Source: an uncultured Mesorhizobium sp. (lineage in GTDB: Bacteria; Pseudomonadota; Alphaproteobacteria; Rhizobiales; Rhizobiaceae). From it: a DNA stretch of 9,405 nucleotides. Made by a program: the position numbers and the translations under genes. This document shows, piece after piece, positions 1 through 7,165 of the stretch. The notes beneath the pieces are model-generated. The model was not told the DNA's origin, made no database searches, and was given only the letters and a program-made list of their open reading frames with translations. The stretch covers positions 1 through 9,405 of the forward strand of contig CATMOC010000110.1 in assembly GCA_950071955.1 (NCBI GenBank), in the 5' to 3' direction. The stretch's first letter is position 1. Each line of letters begins with the position of its first letter.

Positions 1-151
1 GAAGATGAAACTTGACACGAATATAAATTCACACTTATTCACGCGTTTACATGGACATAATTAGGATTTTGATATCCATATGACAAGAAGTTCGGACACA
101 GATATAGCGAAGGTGGGTAACAGCGCGGTAACAAGGTTCTCGGGCCCCTCG
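1..151. other. AT-rich segment with no gene
   Basis: No coding frame here resembles a known protein. The first 60 bases are about one third G+C by direct count, far below the right part of the window. Positions 116-122 and 127-133 are both GGTAACA, a direct repeat with an 11-base period. The segment abuts the point where the dehydrogenase fragment on the minus strand stops making sense. It may therefore be the edge of a rearrangement or of an inserted sequence, but no terminal inverted repeat or transposase is visible. Confidence 0.4.
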
Positions 152-277
152 GTCGGCGCCGGCTTCGGCACGCGGTTCGACGAGCTTCACCGAATGGCCA
201 GCAGCAAGCGCGCGAAGACACATCGCGCTGCCCATCTTGCCGATTCCGATCCATCCTATCGTCAATCTCTCGGTCAT
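152..277 (-). pseudogene. 5' fragment of a 3-hydroxyisobutyrate dehydrogenase-like gene
   Basis: The ATG at 277-275 is preceded by GAGG about nine bases upstream and starts a peptide of beta-hydroxyacid dehydrogenase type. Residues 7-19 hold the Rossmann dinucleotide-binding motif GxGxMG (G11, G13, G16), followed by an AAGH(S)V strand typical of NAD(P)-binding 6-phosphogluconate/3-hydroxyisobutyrate dehydrogenases. Similarity fades at about residue 41. The frame then runs through unrelated, increasingly AT-rich sequence to a stop near 47. Family members are about 290-300 residues, so the substrate domain and the catalytic lysine are absent and the fragment should be inactive. It reads divergently from the YciI-family gene, and 81 bases separate the two start codons. 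The 3' breakpoint is approximate. Confidence 0.6.
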
Positions 278-358
278 TTTCGTTGCCTCATGTTATCTGC
301 GTCGCCATCAGCCGCGTCGTTCGCGCGGAAGAGTCCAAACCACAAGGAATCCGTCCTC

Positions 359-643
359 ATGCATTTCATCGTCCATTGCCTTGACCGCCCCGGGGCGCTC
401 GACCTCCGCCTGGCCCACTATGATGCACACAAGGCGTATCTCGCATCCAATCCCGTCACCATGCTCGTTTCTGGCCCGCTGCTTGCCGATGACAACGAGA
501 CGATGATCGGTTCGTTTTTCCTGGTGGAAGCGGAATCACGGCAGGACGTTGAGCGATTCAACGAGGCAGACCCTTTCTTCGCTGCGGATCTTTGGGCCGA
601 AGTGAGGATCCATCCGTTCTCGAAACGCGTCGACAATCGATAG
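359..643 (+). CDS. YciI family protein
   Basis: A 94-residue protein of the YciI-like (YCII, dimeric alpha-beta barrel) family, which is usually 90-100 residues, so it appears complete. Family hallmarks are His20 and His24 in a LRxxHxxxHxxYL-type helix and the Asp71-Pro72-Phe73 motif near the C-terminus. A glycine-proline turn (SGPLL, about residues 38-42) and the strand MIGSFFLVEA match the fold. The biochemical role of most members is unknown; some related proteins are dehalogenases or catabolic accessory proteins. No signal peptide or membrane segment is seen, so it should be cytoplasmic. The frame is open further upstream to 80, but the ATG at 359 is preferred: AAGGA lies about ten bases before it and the family homology starts exactly there. 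It ends 16 bases before the convergent EamA gene. Confidence 0.85.
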   Translation: MHFIVHCLDRPGALDLRLAHYDAHKAYLASNPVTMLVSGPLLADDNETMIGSFFLVEAESRQDVERFNEADPFFAADLWAEVRIHPFSKRVDNR

Positions 644-659
644 CCATACAGCACCGCGT

Positions 660-1586
660 TCATCGGCCGGTCAGCGCCAGACCGATCCCGGCGACCAACA
701 GACCAAGCGCCGTCACCTCGCGAATACCGAAAGGCTCTCCGAGCACGTAGGCCGCGGACACCGTGCCGATGACTGGAATGAGCATCGTTCCAAGCGATGC
801 CATGGTTGGAGGCAGCCGCCGCAACGCGGCAAACCAGCAAAAATAGCAAAGAGCCATTGCCACGATCGACATGTATAGCCATGACCACAGCGCCATCGGA
901 CTGAGCGCGTAAGTCTCCGGCTGCTCTACGAATATGCCGAGCAGCAGCATCGGCACGGAGCCGAGCACGAGCTGCCACGCCGTTCCGCTGATCGGCGCGA
1001 CACCGACCGGCGGCCGCACGGCGATCGTGCTGATCGCGAACATCACGGCCGCCGAAAACGCGCAGACGATTCCAAGCAGTTTGTCGTCGTCCAATTCGAC
1101 GCCACGCCCAGCCAGCACCACCGAAATGCCCCCCATGCCGAGAACCAGCGCCAGTACGCCGCTGATCCTGGGCTTCGTGCCGCTGATCGGCCAGGCAAGT
1201 ACGGTCGCCCAGATCGGCATGGTGTAAATGATCATGGCGGCCTCGCCGACCGACAGCCAACTCATGGCAAGGCTCGCCAACCCCATCCACGCCGTGACGT
1301 TGAACAGGGAAGCAACGATCATTCGTAGACGCGAGCCTGCGGGAACACCGAGGTTCTCGCCCTGGAAATGGGCGAGAATGGCAATACCCAGTCCTGCGAT
1401 CAGTCCGCTGCTGCCACGGGCGAATAGAGGCGGCCATTCGGCAAGCAGGATCTTCATCACCGGCCAGTTGATCCCCCATCCCAGTATCGTAACCAGCAGG
1501 AGCCCCACACCGACATACTGTGACCCTCGGGCATCGTTCTGCCTGCCAGCTGACGCCTTGATCGAAGCCTCCGGGATTTCGGACAT
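660..1586 (-). CDS. EamA/DMT family inner-membrane transporter
   Basis: A 308-residue integral membrane protein of the drug/metabolite transporter superfamily with two EamA repeats, roughly residues 24-155 and 175-305, and about ten hydrophobic helices. The first helix has the typical GWGINWPVMK signature near residues 36-45. The end of the first half carries the MPIWATVLAW segment seen at the matching position in family members. The C-terminal half closes with PVIGTVSAAYVLGE and a final LGLLVAGIGLAL helix. Family members export amino acids, metabolites or drugs; the substrate cannot be read from sequence. The frame continues upstream to 1718, but the ATG at 1586 is chosen because AGGAAA lies about nine bases before it and the 44 extra residues are not family-like. 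It lies 173 bases downstream of the OsmC gene on the same strand and is convergent with the YciI gene. Confidence 0.9.
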   Translation of the reverse strand: MSEIPEASIKASAGRQNDARGSQYVGVGLLLVTILGWGINWPVMKILLAEWPPLFARGSSGLIAGLGIAILAHFQGENLGVPAGSRLRMIVASLFNVTAWMGLASLAMSWLSVGEAAMIIYTMPIWATVLAWPISGTKPRISGVLALVLGMGGISVVLAGRGVELDDDKLLGIVCAFSAAVMFAISTIAVRPPVGVAPISGTAWQLVLGSVPMLLLGIFVEQPETYALSPMALWSWLYMSIVAMALCYFCWFAALRRLPPTMASLGTMLIPVIGTVSAAYVLGEPFGIREVTALGLLVAGIGLALTGR

Positions 1587-1620
1587 CAAGAGCGTTTCCT
1601 GAAATGACTGAGGCAAACTT

Positions 1621-1667
1621 GCCGGAATGAATTCTGGCGATGCCCGCGCCGGAAAATCCGTGCGGGC
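1621..1667. other. Two inverted repeats in the OsmC-EamA gap
   Basis: The 173-base gap between the OsmC stop and the EamA start holds two small dyads. One is GCCGGAAT (1621-1628) against ATTCTGGC (1631-1638), matching at all but one position. The other is GCCCGCGC (1642-1649) against GTGCGGGC (1660-1667), with an inner CGGA/TCCG pair, so it could fold as one long hairpin. No U-run follows on the minus strand, so a classical terminator is unlikely. An attenuator, operator or weak terminator for OsmC are all possible. Confidence 0.35.
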
Positions 1668-1759
1668 GTCGGGGAGACCCGGCCCGACCGTGCGCCAGTC
1701 GACGCATTGATGAACCATGTGTCATTGTTCATGTCGGTGCCAGCAGAGAAGCATTGCAC

Positions 1760-2242
1760 CTAGTCCAATTCCACCCATTCGCCGTCGACCTTCAAGCGGT
1801 GTTTCACCAGGCCGGGCTTCAGGATCACTTCAACGAAGCACCCCTTCGCGGCGGCAAGGATAAGCCTCGTCTTTTCCTCGACGGTGGCTCCGCCGCGGAT
1901 GTCCACGTCGAGAACGAAGCCCAAGCCCCTGCTTTCGTAAGGGTGCTTCATGCTCTCCATCTCGGCTTGCCATTCCGCCCGACAGAAGATGTCGAATGTC
2001 GTCACGTCTATGCCGAGACGGCGCGAGAAGGCCCTTATCTGCGTCATCAGGCATGTCGTCAGTCCGCTGACGAAGTACGAAAGCGGGTACGGCGCGGTTC
2101 CGTCACCACCATGGTAGGCTCCCTCGTCCGATGGCAGGAATGCGGTGTGCGGGGCCGCGCCACGCAGATGCACCGTGCAATCGTTGCGGAACTTCGCATT
2201 GTTCGTACCCTCCGATTCAAGCAGCACGTCAAATTTCATCAT
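1760..2242 (-). CDS. OsmC family protein (thiol peroxidase-like)
   Basis: A 160-residue protein of the OsmC/Ohr family, which is normally 130-180 residues. These are cytoplasmic dimers that reduce organic hydroperoxides with two redox cysteines. Both are present: Cys64 in the helix SGLTTCLMTQ, preceded by the usual PYPLSYFV segment, and Cys135 in the AAKGCFVEVILK segment. The end, with LKVDGEWVELD, resembles a normal C-terminus. Some members act on other substrates, and a role in hydroperoxide reduction is inferred from the cysteines alone. The second ATG at 2242 is preferred because GGAAGG stands eight bases before it; an ATG at 2248 would add two residues but sits too close to that site. 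The frame has no stop upstream until 2768-2770, yet the residues before 2248 do not look like this family. The EamA gene follows on the same strand. Confidence 0.85.
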   Translation of the reverse strand: MMKFDVLLESEGTNNAKFRNDCTVHLRGAAPHTAFLPSDEGAYHGGDGTAPYPLSYFVSGLTTCLMTQIRAFSRRLGIDVTTFDIFCRAEWQAEMESMKHPYESRGLGFVLDVDIRGGATVEEKTRLILAAAKGCFVEVILKPGLVKHRLKVDGEWVELD

Positions 2243-3713
2243 AGGCATCGCCTTCCGGGTTCCTGTGGTTTGGAGTGAACATCCCCATGCGTACAGGACA
2301 CGAGCGGCAGTACGAAATGGATTTTGGCAAGAGACCACGTGGGATGAAGCGCCCTCGAGGAGCTTCTGTGAAGCGGCATCGCGATATGACTCCTCCACCT
2401 GCCGCGGAATCGGTGGCTTGTGGCGCCAATCGGCATTCGGACCCCTCGCCATTTTCACAACCGAACTGCCGAAAAACGCGTACGGGAACGTGCTCAAGAC
2501 CGAACTGGGGGATCTTTTGGTAAACCTCCAATAGGTTTCAGATGCACGTTCGATCATCTCGTGCAGCGCGTAGCGGCCATCCCGAGGTTGGCAAGATCTA
2601 AGACAGTTGGACACGGCGTGGGGACCCTGACCAAGGGCCTCGTAGGGAATGCCTGCCGTGTTGGTGGTGAAGTAGCCCGCTGTCACGAGCACCCCTTGGG
2701 AAACGTGCGGGATGTATGGTCCGCGCGCATACGAACCTGACCGAGCCCACCCAAACTGCCGCTGTCCCTAGACCTCATCCGACGTCTCCGAGCACGTTCG
2801 GAGAGATTTGCGAAGGGCTGGATTCTGCAGCAGGCGACACCGGCGGTGGCCGCAGGCAGACGGGGTCGGGTAGCCAGATCCTTAGAACTCGCCTGCGACG
2901 TCACGTCCAACAACTGCCCAGAGATCTTGGACAATTTACATTACGAGGCCAGAACCAACGAAGACCTTTTCCAGCCCCAGCTTCTCGGACTAGATCCGAT
3001 GCTCGGAGCGATTGGAGGTGACGCTGCATCCCATGGATGCTGTCTCGGTGCTTGAAGGCTCTTCCCCTTCCGCCGCTTCTCGAATGGTTGCAACTCCGAT
3101 CCCCCTGTCCCTGCAAAAATCTCGGATCTCGTCTCATGAGATAGAGTGCCTTGTTCCTCGACTGGGCGGTGAGAATTAGCGTTCCCGCCCAAAGCGTCAG
3201 AGAAACGTGAAGCGATCGGAGGTGGATGGTCAGCCGGAGCGCTCTCGGGCGATGCAATTGGCGCGAGCCCAACGGCCGCGCCAGACAAGATGTCGGGACC
3301 GAAAAAGTCAGGCTGTGCGGCAGATAGTTTACGATTCATGACGACGTGCAAGCGGCTTCCGCCGCCCCGTTTGCACATCATGCGCTGATCCCCAAGGGAC
3401 CGATTGGCTTTTCGCTTCCGAATAGAATCCGCTGGCCGCGTGTTCGACCCGCTGATCGCCCGATACCGCGACCCGTTAAAATGGCTGTATCCTGATTGCA
3501 CTTCGCACAAGCGCCAGAAACTCAATTCTGCATCGATCCGTGTTCCATCGCACTGCGCTCGACACATCAATTTGATCCGCCCGCACAAAGAGGCGGAGGG
3601 GAACTTCTTCAGCGGCGACGCGATCCGCTGCTGTGCATCATTGTGATCTGAACGATGGATTTATGTGGGGACCAAGGGTGGGTCTGAGAAAATGAAGCTA
3701 GGAAATATTAAGC
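2243..3713. other. Gene-poor stretch of about 1.5 kb with no recognised gene
   Basis: I recognise no protein family on either strand. Two minus-strand frames are long enough to mention. The OsmC frame stays open upstream from 2248 to 2767 (about 170 codons), and a separate 215-codon frame spans 2941-3588. Neither shows a family motif, and no ribosome binding site or start stands out. The sequence is AT-richer than the genes to the right; for example 3661-3720 is 40% G+C by direct count. Small dyads are present, such as CAGCGG/CCGCTG at 3610-3630 and the palindrome TCTCATGAGA at 3132-3141. The position just 3' of a tRNA gene fits a decayed island or scar, but no integrase or transposase remnant was recognised. 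Confidence 0.5.
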
Positions 3714-3739
3714 TAAATCAGACGATTATCACTGATTTA
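3714..3739 (-). terminator. Hairpin directly after the tRNA-Ser CCA end
   Basis: TAAATCAG (3714-3721) and CTGATTTA (3732-3739) form a perfect 8-base inverted repeat around a 10-base loop. It begins at the first base after the encoded CCA of the tRNA. The stem is AT-rich, and only a short AT-rich stretch follows it on the minus strand rather than a clean U-run. It is best read as a weak transcription end or 3' processing structure for the tRNA transcript. The same dyad could also mark a recombination site. Confidence 0.4.
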
Positions 3740-3829
3740 TGGCGGAGAGAGAGGGATTCGAACCCTCGATACGGTTTCCCGTATACACGCGTTCCAGGCG
3801 TGCGCCTTCAACCACTCGGCCACCTCTCC
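3740..3829 (-). tRNA. tRNA-Ser (anticodon GGA)
   Basis: A complete 90-base class II tRNA on the minus strand. The acceptor arm GGAGAGG pairs with TCTCTCC (last pair G-U), then discriminator G and an encoded CCA at 3742-3740. The D arm GCC/GGC is followed by anticodon stem CACGC/GCGTG with loop CTGGAAC, giving anticodon GGA at 3795-3793. The long variable arm ATACGG-GAAA-CCGTAT is diagnostic for serine or leucine tRNAs. The T arm is GAGGG/CCCTC with loop TTCGAAT. GGA together with the G discriminator fits serine; it reads UCC and UCU codons. All stems are intact, so it should be functional. Confidence 0.97.
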
Positions 3830-4179
3830 ACATGCGCCGCGACCGCCGGAGCGGGAAGGACGACGCGGCTCATCTAGTCGATCTCGCCCCCGATGCCAAG
3901 CCGTCTTTCACACTTCCATCATGCGAGGCAGCGGACGCAACCGTTCCCGCTTCCCCGCCGGCGGCGAGCGCGGATGCCGATCGGCGCGTGGCGGGCGCCT
4001 TCCGGTTCCGCGTCGTGCGCGACCCATGTGCCCGCAGCCGCGCATTCCGTCTCTCGGTGCCACCGCAAGCCGGCGGGCTCGACGACGGAGGGCCGCCGCC
4101 GCCGAGAGACAGCCAAGCCCGGCGCCGAGCAAGATGTGCCCTGGTCCTTGCAGTCCCCGACCCGGACCGCCGCTCACGC
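3830..4179 (-). other. Gap between enoyl-CoA hydratase and tRNA-Ser
   Basis: This is GC-rich sequence with no recognisable protein; frames here are long only because stops are rare in such DNA. It serves as the 3' side of the enoyl-CoA hydratase gene and the upstream region of the tRNA, and contains the candidate tRNA promoter at 3871-3899. No convincing hairpin plus U-run terminator follows the hydratase stop codon. Confidence 0.5.
3871..3899 (-). promoter_or_regulatory. Candidate sigma-70 type promoter for tRNA-Ser
   Basis: On the minus strand TTGGCA (3899-3894) and TAGATG (3876-3871) are separated by exactly 17 bases. Transcription would start near 3864, leaving a leader of about 35 bases before the mature tRNA, a normal distance. 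The -35 box matches the housekeeping consensus at five of six positions and the -10 box is weaker. Confidence 0.45.
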
Positions 4180-4953
4180 TCAGCGGTGGCGGAAGTTCGG
4201 GGTGCGCTTTTCCACGAAGGCGGTCATGCCCTCGCTCTGGTCATCGAGCGCGAACATGGAATGGAAGACGCGGCGCTCGTAGCGCAGGCCTTCGGCCAGC
4301 GTGGTCTCGTAGGAGCGGTTCACCGCCTCCTTGGCCATCATGACGGCCGGTAGCGAGAAGGAGGCGATCTTGCCGGCGGCCTTCAACGCCTCCTCGTGCA
4401 GGTCGCCGACGGGCACCACGCGCGAGACGAGGCCGCAGCGCTCGGCCTCGGCCGCGTCCATCATGCGGCCGGTCAGGCACATGTCCATGGCCTTCGACTT
4501 GCCGACGAAGCGGGTCAGCCGCTGCGAGCCGCCCATGCCGGGCATGACGCCCAACGTGATCTCGGGCTGGCCGAACTTGGCGTTCTCGGCCGCGATGATG
4601 AAGTCGCACATCATGGCGAGTTCGCAGCCGCCGCCGAGCGCATAGCCCGCAACCGCGGCGATGATCGGCTTGCGGATGCGCGTCATCGCCTCCCAGCCGG
4701 CGAAGAAATCCTCCATGTAGGCGTCGATGTAACTCATCTGCTGCATCTGCTTGATGTCGGCGCCGGCCGCGAAGGCCTTTTCGGAGCCCGTGACGACGAT
4801 CGCCCCGACCGCCGCGTCGGCTTCGAAATCCTCGAGCGCGGCGACCATCTCCTTCATGACGGTCGTGTTCAGCGCGTTCAGCGCCTGCGGGCGGTTGAGC
4901 GTGATCAGCCCGACGCGCGCGCGGGTCTCGACGATGATCGTTTCGTAGGCCAT
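4180..4953 (-). CDS. Enoyl-CoA hydratase
   Basis: A 257-residue crotonase-superfamily protein of the usual length for a short monofunctional enoyl-CoA hydratase (trans-2-enoyl-CoA plus water to 3-hydroxyacyl-CoA, in beta-oxidation or related acyl-CoA catabolism). Both catalytic glutamates are present: Glu111 in the [13 protein letters not shown] segment and Glu131 in FGQPEITLG. The oxyanion-hole and CoA-binding segment [10 protein letters not shown] lies at residues 61-70. The C-terminus, with [14 protein letters not shown], is typical of true hydratases. ATG at 4953 is preceded by GGAGGG at normal spacing and the family similarity starts there, although the frame is open further upstream. 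It is cytoplasmic. It lies 82 bases downstream of the DenD-like gene on the same strand and could be co-transcribed. Chain-length preference cannot be told from sequence. Confidence 0.93.
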   Translation of the reverse strand: MAYETIIVETRARVGLITLNRPQALNALNTTVMKEMVAALEDFEADAAVGAIVVTGSEKAFAAGADIKQMQQMSYIDAYMEDFFAGWEAMTRIRKPIIAAVAGYALGGGCELAMMCDFIIAAENAKFGQPEITLGVMPGMGGSQRLTRFVGKSKAMDMCLTGRMMDAAEAERCGLVSRVVPVGDLHEEALKAAGKIASFSLPAVMMAKEAVNRSYETTLAEGLRYERRVFHSMFALDDQSEGMTAFVEKRTPNFRHR

Positions 4954-5035
4954 GGAACCCTCCGGTGTTTCGGCTCGAAGTGGAATAGAGGATCGCGCGG
5001 CGGAAGGGAACGGAGCGGGTCGCCGCCGAGAGCGG

Positions 5036-6005
5036 TCAGCCGGTTTGCGGCTTTGGTATCCCGAGCGCCCGGACGACCAGCGACCGCGCGTCGCCATCAT
5101 GCCGGAAGCCCAGCCCGTCGGCGATCGGGGTGAAGAGCGGCGGATAAGCCCCGTACTGCGCCTCGATCGCCGCATCGGGAGCGAAGCTGAGGCGCTCGCG
5201 CACGCCGTCGCCGAACCGAGCGGCGAGCGCATCGGCGATCTCTCCCATGGATAGCCGCAAGGCCGGCAAGGTGAACGCCCGCCTGCCCGAGAGTCGCTCC
5301 GAAGAAAGCGTGGCGGCGTGAAGAAGGTTGTCGATGCAGCGTTCGCGCGACATCAGCCAGGAGGTCGAACCCGGCGAGACCGGGCAGATAAAATCCTCGC
5401 CCTCGGCGAGCGCGGTGAAGATGTCGCTCATGTAGGCCGAGTGGTGCCCGCCAGGCCGGCGCGGCCGCGCCACGATGCCGGGCAGGCGCAGCGCGATGCC
5501 GTCGATCAGCCCGCGCCGCGCATGATCGGCGATCAGCGTCTCGGCGACGAGCTTGTGCGCGCCGTAGGCCAGGGTGGGCAGCGGCAGGGTCTCGTCGTCG
5601 ACCTTGTCGCGCGGCAGCGGCACGCCGAAGACGGCGATCGAGGAGGCGAAGACCAGCCGCGCCGGCTCCTTCTGGCGCGACAGGAGATCGAGGAGGCCGA
5701 ACACCGCCTCGCCGTTGATGCGCCATCCGCGCTCCGGATCGGCCTCCGTCCGCCCCGCCGGGCATGGCGGCGAGGTGAAAGAACACGTCGACCGGCTTTG
5801 CCAGGAAGGAGGCGCGAAACGCGGGATCGGCGACGTCGCCCTGCAGCATCTCCACGCCCGCCGGCGCGCCTGCCTCGAAGCGGGCATCCACGGCGACGAT
5901 CGTCGAGATGTCCCCGGCCGGGCCTGGCAGGCCCGACATGCCCGACAAGCGCTCGACGAGGCCGGAACCGATGAAGCCGCCGGCTCCCGTGACGATGATG
6001 CGCAA
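5036..6005 (-). pseudogene. denD: D-erythronate dehydrogenase-like SDR gene with frameshift
   Basis: An extended short-chain dehydrogenase/epimerase resembling DenD, which oxidises D-erythronate to 2-oxo-erythronate with NAD. Restored length is 322 residues, the normal size. The Rossmann motif GxxGxxG is at residues 7-13, FHLAAMPGG at about 76-84, the catalytic Ser in FASSIAVFG (about 119-127), and Tyr147/Lys151 in YGAHK. The N-terminal part (to about residue 86) and the remainder lie in different frames. Removing one base in the run at 5746-5747 joins GGAD to EADPERGW and restores the family pattern. As written the catalytic Tyr/Lys are lost, so the gene is broken, or the base is a sequencing error. 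The start is TTG at 6005-6003, with GGGGAGG five bases upstream; no ATG fits. The C-terminal half remains well conserved, which suggests a recent change or an artefact. The DenD assignment within the family is moderate. Confidence 0.8.
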
Positions 6006-6030
6006 GAAGACCTCCCCGGATTGCCACGCC

Positions 6031-6059
6031 TCGGTAGGACGCCGCACGCGTCCGGTCAA
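6031..6059 (-). promoter_or_regulatory. Candidate promoter with operator-like dyad before the DenD-like gene
   Basis: On the minus strand TTGACC (6059-6054) and TACCGA (6036-6031) are 17 bases apart, about 25 bases before the TTG start. The spacer is itself a perfect inverted repeat, GGACGC (6037-6042) and GCGTCC (6048-6053) around five bases. A dyad between -35 and -10 is a common repressor position. The -35 box is good and the -10 box is poor, so this is a candidate only. Confidence 0.35.
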
Positions 6060-6120
6060 TGCTGGCGGATTCCCCCGGACTACGTAGATTCTCGCGTGGC
6101 GAGCCGAAGGGTGGGCGGGA

Positions 6121-7107
6121 TCAGACCGCCACCCAGGCGCCGCTTTCGCCGGCGCGGAAGATCGCGTCGATCACTTTCTGGTTCAGCACAGAATTCTCCA
6201 GCGTGAAGACCGGTACGTCCTCGCCCTGCGCGGCGCGTGCGAAGGCTTCCGCCTGCAGCCGGTACTGACGCGTGTCGGGAAAACGGTAGACCGTGGCGCT
6301 GGTGTGGTTCTGGTTGTGCAGCGTGATGCGGTCGTCGCCATAGATGCGCGCGTTGAAGGGCGTCTCGACCTCGATCCAGCCCTCCTCGCCATGGAAGACC
6401 ATCACCTGGCGCGCCGCCATCTGGGTAGAGATGTAGAAGGTCAGGTCGAATTCGCCGAAATCGGCCGTCACCATCGAGTAGACGTCCGTGCCGAAGGTCT
6501 CGCCGCGCTCGATGCGCGCGGTAATGCGCCGCGGCTCCGTGGCGGTCGCGATGCGCGTCGACACGGTCGGATAGACGCCGATGTCGAGCAGGCCGCCGCC
6601 GCCGAGCTCGGGGCGGTTGCGCATGTTGTCGGGGTCGACGTTGTAGTAGGTGAAGGCGCCCTGCACGTGCCGCAGCCGACCGATGGCGCCTTCGGCGACG
6701 AGGTCGCGCACCTTCAGCCATTGCGGGTGGTAGGCGACCATGAAGGCCTCGCAGACCAGCACTCCGTTGCGGTCGCGCGCCGCGATCACTTCCTGAATGT
6801 CTTCGGCCTTGAGGCCCAGCGGCTTCTCCACCAGAACGTGCTTGCCGGCATCGGCCGCCTTGACCGCCCATTCCACGTGCTCCGACGTGGGCAACGGGAT
6901 GTAGACGCCGTCGACCGTATCGGAAGCGAGCATCTCCTCGTAGGAGCCGAAGGCATGCGGGGCACCGAGCCGCTCCGCCAGCGCCTGCGCACGCGAGGCA
7001 TCGCGGCTGGCGACGGCCGTGACGAGGCCGTTCTCGGCATCCATGAGCGCGGGAATGACGTGTTCACGCGCGATCTTGGCGGTGGACAGGATACCCCAGC
7101 GAAACAT
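6121..7107 (-). CDS. Gfo/Idh/MocA family oxidoreductase
   Basis: A 328-residue NAD(P)-dependent oxidoreductase of the Gfo/Idh/MocA family, complete at the usual 320-390 residues. The N-terminal Rossmann fold begins with [12 protein letters not shown], a GxxxxxxIA form of the nucleotide-binding loop. The family motif EKP lies at 94-96 with catalytic Lys95. The substrate domain carries [14 protein letters not shown] at about 167-180, with the conserved Asp175 and Tyr179 positions of the D(I/V)GxY motif. Members oxidise or reduce sugars, inositols and related polyols; the exact substrate is not evident. The ATG at 7107 has a strong GGGAGG upstream. The hairpin CCTCTC/GAGAGG (7141-7116) partly covers that site and could modulate translation. 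The permease gene ends 58 bases upstream and the DenD-like gene starts 115 bases downstream. The pairing with a sugar-acid dehydrogenase hints at carbohydrate metabolism. Confidence 0.93.
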   Translation of the reverse strand: MFRWGILSTAKIAREHVIPALMDAENGLVTAVASRDASRAQALAERLGAPHAFGSYEEMLASDTVDGVYIPLPTSEHVEWAVKAADAGKHVLVEKPLGLKAEDIQEVIAARDRNGVLVCEAFMVAYHPQWLKVRDLVAEGAIGRLRHVQGAFTYYNVDPDNMRNRPELGGGGLLDIGVYPTVSTRIATATEPRRITARIERGETFGTDVYSMVTADFGEFDLTFYISTQMAARQVMVFHGEEGWIEVETPFNARIYGDDRITLHNQNHTSATVYRFPDTRQYRLQAEAFARAAQGEDVPVFTLENSVLNQKVIDAIFRAGESGAWVAV

Positions 7108-7165
7108 GCTTCCTCCCTCTCGATTGTCGTCGCTGGAGAGGTTTAGCCGGTATCGCCCGGTTCCT

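Noticed and set aside
12..40. TTGACA followed after 17 bases by TTATTC as a promoter
   Set aside because: The -35 box is perfect but the -10 box matches TATAAT poorly, and no gene begins in the next 300 bases on that strand.
418..1725. A 435-codon minus-strand frame over the EamA and YciI genes
   Set aside because: It overlaps the EamA gene in another frame and has Arg/Gly-rich shadow composition. EamA has family motifs and a ribosome binding site.
3740..3829. An attachment-site duplication of the tRNA 3' end in the left part
   Set aside because: I looked for copies of the CCA-end and T-arm sequence in 1-3739 and found none, so no att pair can be claimed within the window.
4396..5133. A plus-strand frame opposite the enoyl-CoA hydratase
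   Set aside because: It is antisense to a gene with both catalytic glutamates, and it has no family motif or ribosome binding site.
6304..7146. A 280-codon plus-strand frame opposite the Gfo/Idh gene
   Set aside because: It mirrors a complete oxidoreductase and shows shadow-type composition only.
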